From Cercis canadensis (lineage: Eukaryota; Streptophyta; Magnoliopsida; Fabales; Fabaceae), in contig QAOA01007638.1 in the NCBI GenBank assembly GCA_003255065.1, forward strand, positions 214,066 to 278,065: a stretch of 64,000 nucleotides of DNA, given 5' to 3'. Positions 1 to 12,117 of the stretch are shown here, in pieces (the stretch's first letter is position 1; each line of letters opens with the position of its first letter). Position numbers and translations under genes: made by a program. The notes below the pieces were generated by a model that ran no database searches, was not told where the DNA came from, and saw only the letters and a list, made by a program, of their open reading frames with translations.

Positions 1-340
1 TAGTAATATGCAGCAGGGTACACAAAGCTAAGCAGAACAAGATATCTACATAGCTTTTGTTATAGTTTTGACATGATGTAAAGCTAGGTAGAAATTCATA
101 TTTTGAGACATGTATATAGATGTAATTATATCACAAGTAGTGATATAGGTAGTTTTCTTTTGAGACGTGTATATAAACTATGGGGGTTATGCTAATCCTC
201 GATGTATGTTCACATGTGGATGCTTGTATGAACATTGTGTCAAGTTGTATGTTTTTTTTGGGAAGTAGTGCTTCCTACTCAAATCTCAAAGGTGGGGGAA
301 GGTTGAAGTTTAATTTGCAATGATTAAGTTTTATTCAATC
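1..340. other. AT-rich flank, nothing recognised
   Basis: No coding similarity or repeat with clear ends is visible here. It lies directly upstream of the hAT-like pseudogene and could hold that element's left end. I could not find a partner for the right-end motif near 2665-2678. Confidence 0.4.
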
Positions 341-577
341 ACTTGGAAATCTCCATAGTGCTATTTAGTAGTTATTGTCAAAGGGTAGGTTTGACACAAC
401 CCGCATTCAAAACCAAAATTGGCCAATTTCTTCACCATTTTCACCCTAGTTCCAGACTTCCAACACCTCTTCATCCTCCTCGGTGGTGTCTTAGTTCTTC
501 CTCCATTGCTGAACCAAGTGAAGGCTCGGTTGATTGAAGGCTATTAAAGATTATTGTGTGGTCAATTTTGAGGTAAA

Positions 578-2453
578 ATGACTTCATCTCCCTCTAATAA
601 TTCTAGTAGTTTCGGTAGTAGACCAATTGTTGAAGAATCATCATCTAATGCTCAAAAAGAGGGGACTCCTCTTTGAGAGTATGTGACTGTTATTGATCAT
701 GGAAATAAGAAGAATGGTGAGACTAAAAATTGGCAATGTAATTTTTATAATTGTATTTTTCAAGGATCATATTCTAGGGTTAGGAACCATTTATTGAGAG
801 CTTCTGGATTTGGTATACAAGTGTGTCCAAATGTGACTAGTGAGAATATAGCATCAATGAAGACCATGATTGAGGAAGCTGAAGCTAGAAAAAAACCTAA
901 GGAAGTTCCATTACCTCCTGCTCCTAGGCTTAGTCCTATGGTTGAGGAAGCAATTGGGGGAAAAAAAAAGAAAAGTTATTGGTCCTCTTGAAAAAGCTTT
1001 CAACCAAGGGATTAGAGAACAAATTAAGTCTGAAATTGCAAGGATGTTTTATTTAGCTGGTTTGTCTTTTAATCTTGCACGTAATCCTCATTATATAAAT
1101 GCATTTCAAATGTGTACAAATAACATTATTTCTAGTTTTTTGCCTCCTGGTTATAATGCATTGAGAACTACTTTGTTGCAAAGAGAGAGGGCAAATGTTA
1201 AGAGATTAATGCTACCAATAAAAGAGGTTTATGGTTGCTTCTGATGGTGGTCCTATGTTTTTTAGAGCTATTGATGGTTCTGCAGAATATAAAGATAAAA
1301 ATTATATTGCTTAATTGATGAGATCTATAGTCCAGGAGGTTGGCCCAAACAATGTGGTGCAAATTATCACTGACAATGCCCCAGTTTGTAAGGCTGTTGG
1401 TTTAATTATTGATCAATGGACTACTTATAAAGAGGATGATATTGGAAAGGATGGATATGTGCGAGGAACTCTTTTGGATGAAGTTTGGTGGGATAAGGTC
1501 GAGTATATCCTTTCTTTTACTAGGCCTATCTATGAAATGCTTCGACTTTGTGATACTGATAAGCCTACACTACATTTGATTTATGTTTTCTGGGATTCTA
1601 TGATTAGAGAAGTTAAGGCAGCCATATATAGACATGAAGGAAAGCAATCCCATGACCAATCATCCTTTTATGATGTGGTGTATGGAATACTTCTTCGTCG
1701 TTTGACAAAGAGTTGTTCACCATTGCATTGCTTGGCTCACTCACTAAATCCTAGGTAAATTTTAAATCAATGTTCATTTAATTTCTTAACTTTCTTATAT
1801 TTAAGCATTGAGATATATGGATTCAATTTTTTTCTACATAATATGTAGGTATTATAGTGAGAAATGGCTTAGTGAGGCACCAAACAAAGTTGCTCCACAT
1901 TGGGACAATGAAATATCTAAAGAGAGGAATAGGTCTTTCAATAGGTACTTTCAAAGTGATGAGCATTTAACAAGGGTGCACAATGAGTTCTTTGATTTCT
2001 CTAGAAACCTTTGAGATTTTTCTTGCCCTCAATCCATTAAAGAGAAAGCGAGATTGGAACCAAAGGTTTGGTGGAATAACTATGGGGCTATTGCCTCTTT
2101 ACTCCAAGCACTTGCTTTGAAGCTTTTGGGCCAACCATGTTCATCATCTTGCTGTGAAAGAAATTGGAGTACATACTCCTTTATCCATTCAATGAAGAGA
2201 AACTTGATGAATCCTCAAAGAGCTGAAGATTTAGTATTTGTTCATACAAATTTTCGTCTTTTGTCAAGGAAAAGTGACAAATATTTAATGGGAGACCAAA
2301 AATTAGGATGTTGTTGGAGATAATTGGGAGCTATTTGATGGAGCTGATGGTCTCGAAGTTGCTAGCTTTTCACTTGATGAACATGATATGGAAGCTGTAA
2401 TCATTGGTGATGTTGGTGATGGAAATGATGAAATTAATAGTGTCTATGTATGA
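578..2453 (+). pseudogene. hAT-superfamily transposase (BED zinc finger / hAT dimerisation), degenerate
   Basis: Translation from an ATG at 578 gives a Ser/Asn-rich leader, then an in-frame TGA at 674 where a Trp codon would be expected before EYVTVIDHG. A BED-type zinc finger follows: WQCNFYNC with the later RVRNHLL. A frame break falls at the A run near 960-970. Next come stretches typical of plant hAT proteins: FYLAGLSFNLARNPHY, then NNVVQIITDNAPVCKAVG (about 1351-1400). The C-terminal hATC dimerisation region is at about 2054-2320, with WWNNYGA, SSCCERNWSTYSFIHS and KRNLMNPQRAEDL. The central catalytic part around the TPC/VVH motif is deleted, and several frames are needed to read through. 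The tail ends at a TGA at 2451. The protein would have cut and pasted its own element; this copy cannot. The family call rests on remembered motif similarity and is firm; exact boundaries are not. Confidence 0.8.
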
Positions 2454-2579
2454 ATTTTGATTGATAATTTGTATTTTGGGTTAATACTTAAAACTAGTTA
2501 GTTGTTATTTATTTGCTAAGGATTAATGGTTGACATTTTTTAATGCTTGAGAATTTTAACATTGTTCATTCTATTTGAT

Positions 2580-2678
2580 ACACTTGGCGTCCTCGTACCC
2601 TATTTTTTGAAAAATCACTGTACCTGCGTTTCGTACCCATACCGAGTACGAACGCGTACTCGTCCCCGTGCAACATAG
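2580..2678 (+). mobile_element. Probable right terminal region of the hAT element
   Basis: A GC-richer stretch of repeated CGTACC/GAGTACG words follows the hAT pseudogene and ends with CCCCGTGCAACATA. Its reverse complement, starting TATGTTGCACGG, looks like a plant hAT terminal inverted repeat. The matching left end was not found in the window, so the target duplication cannot be tested. Confidence 0.45.
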
Positions 2679-3112
2679 GTGGATGAATTATAGGTATTTA
2701 TAATAAATGATAGCAAGAATTTCTCCATTCATTCCTCATATTCAAATTTTAACCTATATAATTAGGGTTTTATCTTTGCTGCATTTTATTTTGTATAAAT
2801 ACCATGGTTTATGGTTCCGAAGCCTCTAACCACGCATTTTGCTCCTCTTCATCATTCTTCTATTTTTGTTGATCTTTGTATTCTTTGTGAGGGTGCTTGC
2901 TATCCTAAAAGGTATGCTTTATTTTGATGTGAAAATGCTATATAATCTTTTTATTTTCATTTCCTTTGTATTTTGTGACATAATACTATTGTTGTTTGCT
3001 TATTCATTATTGGTTTCACTTATAATCATCCATCTATATATGAATTTCTCACACTCTTGCTATTTTTGTTCACTTTGTTTATTTTATGTTATATATTCTT
3101 TAGTTAGAAACC

Positions 3113-3640
3113 ATGGTTGTGACAACATCTCAGTCTAAAAAGCTAGTTATGAAAACACCATGCCACATCGACACGCTTGAACCAAGGAAGAACCTTGATA
3201 GCAATGCATTTTGTGCCATCAAAAACATGCATAGTGTTTTTGATTGTTTTGCTACTCAAATCACAGAAGAACTCATGTCAAGCAAATCCATGGTAACGAT
3301 CTCTATTGAGCTTAATGATACTAAATGTATTGGTGATAATTAATATTTCATATATTAATGAGACTCTCCTCCATCATTTTTCTACCTCAGATTGTGCTAT
3401 ATGAACTTTCAAGGGAACAAAGCTTAGGATGGATACATTGGATTTGGTATCACATTGGATACTTGGGAAGAAAGGTGAGTTGTCTACTATTGGTGTGATC
3501 ATCATCTTCTTGGCTATGGTGTCTCCATTCGCTTTGGGCTGGATAAGTTTATGGAAGCCGACAATTTGAAGCTTGGAGATGCTATTCTCTTTAAACTAAA
3601 AGGGAATGGCACCCTCATCTTTACCATTATTTGGGATTAG
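3113..3640 (+). pseudogene. B3 (REM-like) DNA-binding domain fragment, broken
   Basis: An open stretch at 3113-3343 is followed, in another frame at about 3490-3640, by FGLDKFMEADNLKLGDAILF and a short beta-strand-like tail ending at a TAG. The spacing of the Gly, Phe, N-L-k-GD and F residues resembles the second half of a plant B3 domain. The frames are interrupted and no complete domain is present. A second B3-like scrap lies near 14.4-15.0 kb. A role in transcription is only inferred from the family; this copy looks dead. Confidence 0.4.
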
Positions 3641-3659
3641 TCGTCCTTATTGTATTAAT

Positions 3660-5090
3660 CTAAGGGATGCGTGTTTTTATGGGTTCTGATATTAAATAAA
3701 GAGGTTTTCTAGTTGATTACTATCTCCATCTTATAATTACATCTGATTTCAAATGGTTGGTTCCTTGGTATTTACTTATATTCTTTCATGTTTGATGCAA
3801 TGTCAATTAAAATGAATAAATTATAATTAAACAATCCCCATTACTTAATGTAGCCTCATTATGTAATCTATATGATTGGAATACCAAGATTCATTCTCAA
3901 ATAAAATCATGCAATATTAATACAAATTATATGATTTATGAATTAGGGACATTTGATTAATTGATATTAATTGGATAAATAAGTATTTTCAAAATGGTCT
4001 TATATTTTGTGAATGCATTCCCCATAAATCATACAATGGAGACAAATTAGGTTTTGACTCATAAATTAAATGACTACTGTTTTTAATACTTTAACATTAA
4101 TTTCTTTGAAATCTCATCTAAATTAATTACATATTAAACCGTACTTATAATTCTATAACATTTATTATGAATAGGAGACAAAATAGTGTTTGATTCAAAC
4201 TTTACACTATTTGCATTTTTAATGATTTACCATAAATTTTGAAATAATCAGTTCAAATATATTGATATTAAAATGTCCTAATAATTGCAACCCATTTAAT
4301 ATTAACAAGAGACAACATAGTGTTAGATTTCAAAAATAAATTTTGTTGTGCAAGTCACACACAAAATGCTCAGTGACAAAATTATGGTATAAACAATATA
4401 AGCAACTTTTGATTTAACATTGAATATATTTTTACTCCATAATTTTTTGCGTTAAATATTATAATGGTGAGGTGTATTTATGTATAATAATTCGGCTAGA
4501 ATAATATATCAATTTATCCTAATAATTTGCTTTATAATAAATACTGAATTAGTGTCCAAATTCCGGAAAAATAACAAATATCTAAGTGTGCTTTAGAAAG
4601 TTTACAAAAAACTCACTAAATATTCCAATAGGATTTAATCTTTTAAGAACGAAATTTATACTTATTGTGGTCATATAACTTTTGTATTAAAAATCTTCAT
4701 TATTCATGAATGGAGGAATTATAGGTAATTATCATGTATGAAAATAAGGAATTATCCATTCATTCCTCAATTTCAGCTTTCGGAATAAATATGAACATGT
4801 TTAAATAATGATATTCATGAAGGGAGGAATTATAGGTATTTAATATTTCACTGATATTCAATTTTTAGAATATCCTCACATGAAATCAGATAACAATTTG
4901 GAAATTTTTAGCCGTATAATTTGAGGTTCAAATTGGGTTCAAACATATATATCAATTATCTCCTAAAATTCCTCCCTAATTCAATCACCTTAATTCTATT
5001 TACAGAGATCTTGAATAATCACAATAACTCAGCAGGCTTACATTTCACCTATGACAACGAATTAAAATCTTTACAAATCCTAGAGTAAGT
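3660..5090. other. AT-rich intergenic/degenerate sequence with internal repeats
   Basis: No gene is seen. Short related blocks containing GGAATTATAGGTA and CCATTCATTCCTCA occur near 2690-2750, 4705-4780 and 4815-4845. They suggest duplicated upstream pieces of one gene family. Positions about 4343-4445 match 14569-14660 (separate entry). Confidence 0.5.
4343..4445 (+). repeat. Direct repeat, copy 1 (partner 14569-14660)
   Basis: About 100 bases beginning TTGTTGTGCAAGTCACA recur about 10.2 kb downstream with a handful of mismatches. In the downstream copy the sequence reads FVVQVTDKMLSDKIMV, part of the B3-like scrap, so this copy is likely another relic of the same gene. Confidence 0.75.
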
Positions 5091-5329
5091 TCCTAAGCGT
5101 CCTTCTTATTGGAACACTATATTTAACATGGGTGTAATACCTACTGAAGAGGCAGAGAATATATGTCTTGCATTGGCAACACGAAGGCTTGAAATACCAA
5201 GGTAGGTGGTCATATTCTTCCATTGATTGAATTTTTGTGTATTGAGTATTAAATTCATTTTCTCACTTATTCTAACAAATAGCTTTCTACAAAGTTGATA
5301 AATGTCTCAGACATAACTAAGGATCATCA

Positions 5330-6557
5330 CCTCTGAAAAATAAAGATTAGGGTTGTCCATTTTTGGGGTGTATCCTCAGATAGAAAAAACTAGGTTGGAG
5401 AAGGAAATTGAGATGGTCCTTGTGAACGATAATGTAAGATCATTTTATTTTTATTTCTATTACTTATTCTTATGACCTCATATTGATTATTAATAGTTCT
5501 TGCTTCCCATTAGGGTGAGAAAATTGGGGCCTATATCAAAGAAACATATGTATACAAATTTAGGAATCTTATAACCGAAGGAAATGTCTATTTCATGGGT
5601 GGTTTTACTATGAAAGACAACAAGGGCGACTACCGAGTCACCCCCCCTTACAATTTCAAACTAATATTTAGGTTTGAAACTCAAGTAAAGGAGGAAGTTG
5701 GTGTAGAAATCCTAATCTATGGTTTTAACTTTATGGGGTATGATGAAAATGAAGCCCAATGCCTAGATGAAGGAGAATATAGGTATTGGTTCGATCTTAT
5801 CAGGATGCTCCGGTCAATTGGTGAAATCGAGGAGAGGATGAAGAATGGCAAGCCGTTAGATACCTTCTAATAACACTTGAGGATTCAAAGTAAATATCAC
5901 TCTATATGTCCTTCCTACACATTTTGTTTTATGTTTAATCCACATAAAACCAGAACTTTGTATTTACCTATTATTATGTTCTTGGATGCAAGAAGCAAAC
6001 CACTGATGTCATATTATATGGAAATTTTGCTGATGAGATGCTATCATATGTGAAGAACCATGATGAAGGTCTTATTGTTATGATTATCCAATTTGCCAAA
6101 ATTAGAAAATTTGGCAAAAGTAAATTTATTTCTTTATTTTCTAAGAATTTCCATTCTTGATCACGTTATTGTAAGTTCTACTTACTATATAAAATGTGTG
6201 ATGATCTAATAATAATCCATTTTACCGCCTTGATGTAGATAACACCAATGTGTGTCACACATTTTGGGTGACAAAGCTATTGATCAATTTGGATCATGTG
6301 ACAGAGATCGAACATTTCCTTCAAAGGTGCAATTTCTATTCTATATCCAAAACCCTATATAATTTAAAGTCGGCTATTAGATAGACATAAAATAATGAAC
6401 CACAAATGTTTTTTTTGTTGGTTATTGTACCAGTGTTCAATTAAAAGATGAGAGCTTCTCCCAACAACTGATGCAGATCTCTAGCCAATCAACCTACTCA
6501 GTTGAGGATCGTGTCATAGTTGGTGACTTGCTTCCGTGTGACAAGGTCAATGTCATG
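5330..6557 (+). pseudogene. Replication protein A large-subunit-like (RPA1, OB fold), 5' part
   Basis: Successive exon-like pieces resemble plant RPA 70-kDa subunits. A weak LEKEIEMVLVNDN lies near 5392-5430. A strong block at 5512-5867 reads GAYIKETYVYKFRNLITEGN then FMGGFTMKDNKGDYRV, the usual OB-fold DNA-binding domain A start. YVKNHDEG and MIIQFAKIRKFG are at about 6050-6120, and QSTYSVEDRVIVGDL is at 6485-6525. RPA binds single-stranded DNA in replication and repair; plant genomes also carry many Helitron-associated copies. Two stop codons at about 5868, where the reading frame should continue, mark decay. The frame is cut at 6557 by the CACTA insertion and resumes after 11080. Confidence 0.65.
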
Positions 6558-6896
6558 CACTACAACAAAATTGATGGATTCCAACAAAATTTTTCTTTTG
6601 AAATTTTGGATTCCGACAATAATTCCAACGGAATTCGTGTCATTGGAATAAAAACCGTTGGAATTGCAAAATTTCAACGGTAATTCCAACAAAATTTTAT
6701 CATTGGAATCCAATTTTGAGAAAAAAAAATTCCAACGGTATATTTTCTTGTTGGAATTATTTTTGAAAATTCCAATAATAAAATACCGTTAGAATTTTTT
6801 TAAAAAATTATTTTTTTATATTTTTTTAAAAATAATTAGAAATTTAGTTTTTATTTTTTGAAATTCCAACGGAATGAAAATTTTGTTGGAATTTCT

Positions 6897-6930
<34 letters not shown>

Positions 6931-7289
6931 NACTTTTAAAGGTAAATCCTTAAATAATATTTCTTAAAAATCAAAATTTACCATTTGATAAATTCTTGTG
7001 AATTTTATTTATATGTAATTAAAATGCATCATTTCAAATGCATGTATTTATAAAATATTTTGTTTAAATACACTCTATTATAAAAAGAATAATTTAACAA
7101 AAATATTCAAGACCTTGTTGTATTTATAATTTAACAACAGAACAAGATCTCTATTAGTATTCTACAAAACATGATAGCTTACAAATGAATGAATTATACA
7201 GTAAAAAATTCTTATTAACAATAGAATCTTAGTGCTACTGCAACATGAATTATTGTCATAAAGTAGGGTGCTACCAATCCCCAGAAGTA

Positions 7290-7445
7290 AACAAGGCACG
7301 GTTCATGATCCAGTTAACCTTTGTTTTATACGGCTCCAAGACAAATGTCTGTTTCCTCAAGTAATTCCAATATCCCAACTATAGCTGCAAGAGTCTTATC
7401 ATCAGAATATCCACCATCTCTAAGTCCTGAGACTACACCATAACG
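7290..7445 (-). pseudogene. Unidentified exon-like fragment inside the CACTA element
   Basis: On the - strand a stretch reads YGVVSGLRDGGYSDDKTLAA followed by IVGILELLEETDIC. It looks like real coding sequence but I do not recognise the parent protein. It lies about 260 bp from the transmembrane exon at 7708-7826 and may come from the same or another captured gene. Confidence 0.35.
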
Positions 7446-7707
7446 GTCCTACCTAAAGTCATCAGCATGCATCTGTAGATAGTCAAAATAGTTAGTATCT
7501 AATTTCTTGGATGCATCAACCAAAAAATAATAAAAAAAAAATACTTTAGAATGGGAAATTTGTCTAGAATTGAATGAGGTAATTAGGTCACTAAGTGTAT
7601 ACTGTGAAAGGCATAATAAGAAATAGCAGACAAGTTAAAACACAAATTTTTTGGAGAACTTGGCAATTCACTGACTGAAAGCTCTGTAGAAGATTCTGGC
7701 ACTGTGA

Positions 7708-7826
7708 TCAATGCCACCTCCTGCACTTGATCTTTCGCTTGTATTTAACATACATAAAAACTGCTAAGCATAGAAGCACACATATTCCTCCTGTTGATAT
7801 TCCAGCAATAGCACCCCCTGCTAGAC
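7708..7826 (-). pseudogene. Captured exon with a membrane-spanning segment, receptor-kinase-like
   Basis: Downstream (on the - strand) of an AG acceptor at about 7827 the exon reads GLAGGAIAGISTGG, then a hydrophobic run of about 17 residues ending FMYVKYKRKIK, then a stop at 7710-7708. Gly-rich entry, one membrane helix and a basic stop-transfer tail match the juxtamembrane region of LysM-type receptor-like kinases (CERK1/LYK). The piece is too short to be sure. No kinase domain follows. Confidence 0.35.
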
Positions 7827-9534
7827 CTGTTTTTATAGAAGCAAAATAAGCTCAGAGAGGCACTGACGTTCTTACCATTCTCTTATTTGTGTGAACACCA
7901 AACCAAAAATAATCATCACATAATCAACTTTCTCACAAGTGAGAAGGCAAAACCTTTTCTGCAAAATGGGGAAAAAAATGAACAAATTAATCAATATTGG
8001 AAAATTAAATAGAACACAATGTAAAACAGTATTAGTGCTATATGCATTTAACATGAAAGTTACCTAGGATACAAAGGGCAAAACTCAACCTCTGCCAAGT
8101 TCACAAGATTCACGACAACCACAAAGTCAGATTCAACTTTGAGGTTACGAATATCTTCACCCCATGCCAGGAAAAGGTCTTACCACAAAGCTGCAACCTC
8201 TATAGATATTAGTAGATTCAGCCACATATAAGCAACTCACCAAAGTTGCCATAATCTCAAATCAGCCCAACCATACCAGCATTACTCCCATCCAAGCAGA
8301 ATATTCATTACCTTTTACTAACTATTGAAATTTGAAAGAGTATCAGGATGGAATGCTTCATCCTTTTAACAAACAATTCTCCTAAGTTGTTTTATTTTCA
8401 GATTGTCACAATGGAATACTTCTTCCTTTTAACAACTCAAAATCCCAGTATGTTGTAATGCTACTTCTGTCATAGTCAAATAATTAAATACTAAGTTACT
8501 AAGTGTTGATATTTGAAAGACCAAAAAGCCTTGGAATGATTATGTTCTCAACAAAAGCATAGGATGATTCTGGGCCATTTTGAATACGGAAAACAAGAAA
8601 AAAGAATGAAAGAGCATGGTTCAACAAAATTATAGTAATGAATTCCCAATGCATAACAAACTTTAAATTAAGATAGCTTTTGTAATAACAATGAAAATGA
8701 AAATGCCATTGATGTTTAGTCATATGCCTTAAATAAATCAATCTATAGCTATCCACTTTTATGCGTGCAAAATACTTGCCCTCCTTTCAACTGAGATCCA
8801 AAAACTAGTTGCAACCAATACAAAACTGGGTCTTATCATCCGCAGGGAAGTAGACACCATGTCTTTTGTTATGTCTAACTTTAGAAAGTCACTTGTTTAT
8901 TATTTACATTCACTGCTTCCAATAGACAAGATCTAATAAATTTTCTGTATGCAACATGGTAGAGATCAGACTTAGCTAGGAATTAATAATACTCATTCCC
9001 TATTTTTGTTTTATTACAATTGCTTTATTAATACTCACTCCCTAAATACTCATCACACAAGCAACTGCCAAAACTTTATCTCTAAAAAATTCTTCCAGTA
9101 ATTGAAATGAAAAACAAAACAGGATTGTATTAGATCAGAAAAGCCCAGAATGAATGGGGCAGGCCATAATAACTTAAAGCAGTCTCCAATACAGCTTCTT
9201 CCCCATACTGCAGTACAAGCTGTTAAGTTTTCTGGTTATAGTTCTGAACACACCATATTAACAGTACTATATTGTCTGAATAGAAGTTTACTCCTGAAGC
9301 CCAAAATAGGAAAGGTGAAACCTAAGTCTCCCACTTCTGATGATTCTTCCTGTTTTTCTTTTTAATGGCAAATTTAGAAAACAGAACCGCCAGTAAAAAA
9401 GTCCACAAACTCATATAACAGATTAACAGGTGACAATAGCATCCTAACTTACAGACCACCACAAATAGAATAGTTGCAACTCAAGCACATAACTGGCAAG
9501 TATGATGTATAACCAAAATGTTAAAACCATATAC

Positions 9535-9919
9535 CTGCCAAGGTCTTCATCATTGACGATGATTTCCCAAAAGAGTAGTTCTTCAGGACCAAAAATTGAC
9601 AATAATATTATTTTTGTTAGATTAACATTGTTCTCATCTAAAATGTATTAAGAGAAATGATACAAAGGTCATCTCAAATTATAATAAGAAATACCTAGCA
9701 GATTCACACCTTTGAGGAAGCACTCAAAAAGTCCCATACTTCATGTTGTTCAGCAACATTAGCTATTGAAAGGAGCTCCTAAAGCAAGAAAGCATAATTT
9801 AAGCAGACATAGTCACTAAGAAGTATGAAATGAAACTATGCCTTAACAGGGTTATGCCGTAACGGTGTTGTAAACAAGACTAAAAGTACCTGGAGATATT
9901 TATCAATTTGCTTTCTCCC
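9535..9919 (-). pseudogene. Captured PX (phox)-domain protein fragment, three exons
   Basis: Three - strand exons have correct GT..AG borders: 9919-9890 (GRKQIDKYLQ), 9778-9710 (ELLSIANVAEQHEVWDFLS, then ASSK) and 9580-9535 (NYSFGKSSSMMKTLA). Joined in order they match the conserved end of the PX domain and following linker of the plant PXA-PX-Nexin_C proteins, which bind phosphoinositides on endosomes. The rest of the parent gene is absent. Intact splice sites but loss of both gene ends indicate capture of genomic DNA by the CACTA element, not a retrocopy. Confidence 0.75.
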
Positions 9920-10039
9920 CTGTGAATATTAACATGACAATATTGTGAAGAAATTTTAAAAAAAATCTAGATACAAGAAAATGCAGAGAATCAGAAATTA
10001 ATAAAAAAAAAAATGCAAGCCAGCAATTCTGACATACGC

Positions 10040-10212
10040 ATATAGAAACTAGAAAGAGAACTTAGTGACAGAGAAGTTGATTCCGTTACTGGTGAAGGAA
10101 GTTGTTGATGACAGATTTTGAGCAACCTGTATAGGGGAGAAGTATGGTCAGGGGAGGCCGGAGCCGGAGCTGCGGCGCCACCTCTGATGCTCAAGTTAGG
10201 AAGATCGGCCAT
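10040..10212 (-). pseudogene. Captured first-exon-like fragment, parent unknown
   Basis: A - strand ATG at 10212 opens MADLPNLSIRGGAAAPAPAS and continues about 30 residues with PLYRLLKICHQQLPSP before becoming low complexity. The GC-rich start and Ala/Pro-rich N terminus look like a genuine first exon. It lies just upstream of the PX exons in the same orientation and may be the first exon of that parent gene, but I cannot confirm this. Confidence 0.4.
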
Positions 10213-10391
10213 GGAGTGAGAGGAAACCCCAGAGAAAGAGGAAGCCTGAGAGCGTAGCTTCTGTCTGAGCTTTGGAGGGATTATGAAGGAGAGTCCATAC
10301 AGGGGTATTTTAGTCTTCTTACTGTAGCAATGGGTAATGAGTTTATTGAGTATTAACAGAAGTAAAGCTGCAGAGAGATGTTCACAAACAA

Positions 10392-10740
10392 GTACGATTC
10401 ATCAGAAAATATCTAAATACTATTCAATCATTTCTAAGAGATGCAGATGCGAGGGCTGGAAGGGAAGACACCAGAAACGAGGAGAAGAACTAGGTCAAAC
10501 AAGTAAGGGAAGAAGCTCACCGCATAGAAGATGTCATCGACGAGTACCTGCTTCAGGTGGCGAACCACTGTCAAGGGCGGCGTGACTTAGTCTCTTTGCT
10601 ATTTCGAATCGGTGGCTTTGTCAAAAGAATAAAACCAAGCCATGAGATTATATCTCAGATTGGAGAAATTAGAAAACAAATAGAAACACTGAAAGAAGAC
10701 AAAGCAAGTTTATCTGATGAGGGTGCAGGGGGAAGGAATG
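10392..10740 (+). pseudogene. Captured NLR coiled-coil (Rx_N) domain fragment
   Basis: One + strand frame from 10392 reads VRFIRKYLNTIQSFLRDADA, then RAGREDTRNEEKN, a TAG at 10491, then VKQVREEAHRIEDVIDEYLL and a further 60 or so residues including FVKRIKPSHEIISQIGEIRK. The FLRDADA and EDVIDEY motifs (the EDVID motif) are diagnostic of the N-terminal coiled-coil of CC-NBS-LRR immune receptors. The TAG sits where a conserved Trp (NWVKQVREEA) is expected. No NB-ARC domain follows before the subterminal repeats begin near 10800. Orientation is opposite to the PX exons, so at least two capture events or a rearrangement are implied. Confidence 0.8.
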
Positions 10741-11080
10741 AGTTATGGGAAGGGGAGGGAAGAGACAAAAGTGAAATGGAGAAGGAAACTCGGTAAAATG
10801 AAGTGGAGATATTTTAGTGGATTCCAATGGTATTTTCAACGAAAATTACCTTTGGAAAATGTCAAAAATTCAAAAAAAAAAAAAGTTTTCCTTTCACTTA
10901 AAAGGTGTGTTTTGGTTAAAAAAATTTTAATGGTATATTCCGTTAGAATATACCGTTGAAATTTTAAAAAAAAAAATTCCCAATCTATTCTTTTATAAAT
11001 TCTAATGGTAATTCTTACGGAAAATTTCTACTGTAATGAAATTCTGTTGGAATTTCCAAAAAAAAATTCTTGTAGTGATG

Positions 11081-11270
11081 GTAAAGACAATGAATTCTAA
11101 GTTAGACTTTGTTAAACATATCTAATAATCATTTGGTCTATATTTAGGAGGGTACATATATAATCAAAGCTACAATCATAGACATTGAGAGTAGTTGAGA
11201 TAATTGATTTCTCTTGAAATGTCATGATCACAATATCAGTGTCAAGATAGATGATGATGGCCATTATTAC
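11081..11270 (+). pseudogene. RPA1-like pseudogene, zinc-finger exon piece
   Basis: After the CACTA right end a frame reads SKATIIDIESS, then stops, then FLLKCHDHNISVKIDDDGHY followed by Tyr-Cys. This corresponds to the C-terminal zinc-binding OB domain of RPA1 (the region around the final CxxC pair). Two stops lie in the middle. The sequence is cut again at 11270 by the solo LTR. Confidence 0.5.
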
Positions 11271-12117
11271 TGTTGGAGAAAATCAACTTATGCAACCAAA
11301 TGACAAGCAACAAATCAGCAAATACCAGAAAAATGCAAAACTAAACCATAAAACTTAAAGTAGTAAATCAATAAAAGAAACACAACACCAGAATTATGTG
11401 GTTCAGCCAATTCGGCCTACATCCACAGGAGAGAGCATTCCACTAGATTAATAACAACAAGATCAAGCCTTCTTTACAATAGAATCCTTCCTTGACCTCT
11501 GTTCTTGAACCTTGCATGAATGCAAGTCAGAACCCTCTCAAGTTTCACTCTATTTCTTTCTTCTCAATCTCTCTGATTCTTTCTTCTCTGATTTCTCACA
11601 AGTCTAGAAATTCTAATCGCACCTCTTGCAGCCCTTCACATATCACATGTTTATATATGCATCAGTCATAAGTTGGTCATGGCCAGTAACTAACTAATAA
11701 CTGATTTCTAAGATAACACACCCTCGACACGACCGTTGTTTTGCATGTGTCTGTTGTCCAGAGGTTCACTGCAGTTCCTCATCTCGAACATGGCCATGGT
11801 TGAGGTCATGTCTTCTGAACACGCCCCGTGTTCTGTATGTACACGCCCGTGTCACGTCCCGTGTCTGAACTCCAAAGACTTACTTCAAGTGACACGACCA
11901 AACCTTTAAGTGACATGCCCCGTGTCATGACCTGTGTTTGACATCCAGAATCTCACCATAAGTGACACGGCCAACCCTCCAGTGAACATGGCCCGTGTTC
12001 CTACCCGTGTTGACAATCCAGAGCCTAAGTCTGAGTGACACACTCTATCCTTGAGAGAACACGGTCGTGCCTCCAGTTCGTGTTAGGCTTACTTCAAGAG
12101 CTAAACTTCACAATTAC
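11266..12117. mobile_element. Solo LTR, TSD ATTAC
   Basis: A unit 11271-12112 (842 bp) begins TGTTGGAGAAAATCAACTT and ends CTAAACTTCACA, i.e. TG..CA. It is flanked by perfect 5-bp repeats ATTAC at 11266-11270 and 12113-12117. No internal retrotransposon sequence is present, so this is best read as an LTR left by recombination between two LTRs. It also contains many CACGGCC/CCGTGT words near 11720-12080. Superfamily (copia or gypsy) cannot be told. Confidence 0.75.

Larger units (their letters stand above)
6555..11080. mobile_element. CACTA (En/Spm) transposon with captured gene fragments, TSD ATG
   Basis: The element proper is 6558-11077 (4520 bp). Its left end CACTACAACAAAATTGATGG and right end TTCTTGTAGTG (reverse complement CACTACAAGAA) are classic CACTA termini, flanked by a 3-bp target duplication, ATG at 6555-6557 and 11078-11080. 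Subterminal regions (about 6575-6900 and 10810-11060) are packed with short repeats of the ATTCCAACGG type in both orientations, as expected for transposase-binding arrays. No TNP2- or TNPA-like transposase is visible, so it is non-autonomous. The interior instead holds exon/intron pieces of unrelated host genes, listed separately. An N at 6931 follows a T run. It interrupts the RPA-like pseudogene. Confidence 0.9.

Noticed and set aside
2839..3138. 99-residue hydrophobic open frame
   Set aside because: AT-rich chance frame of Phe/Leu/Ile/Ser with no family pattern, next to a B3-like scrap.
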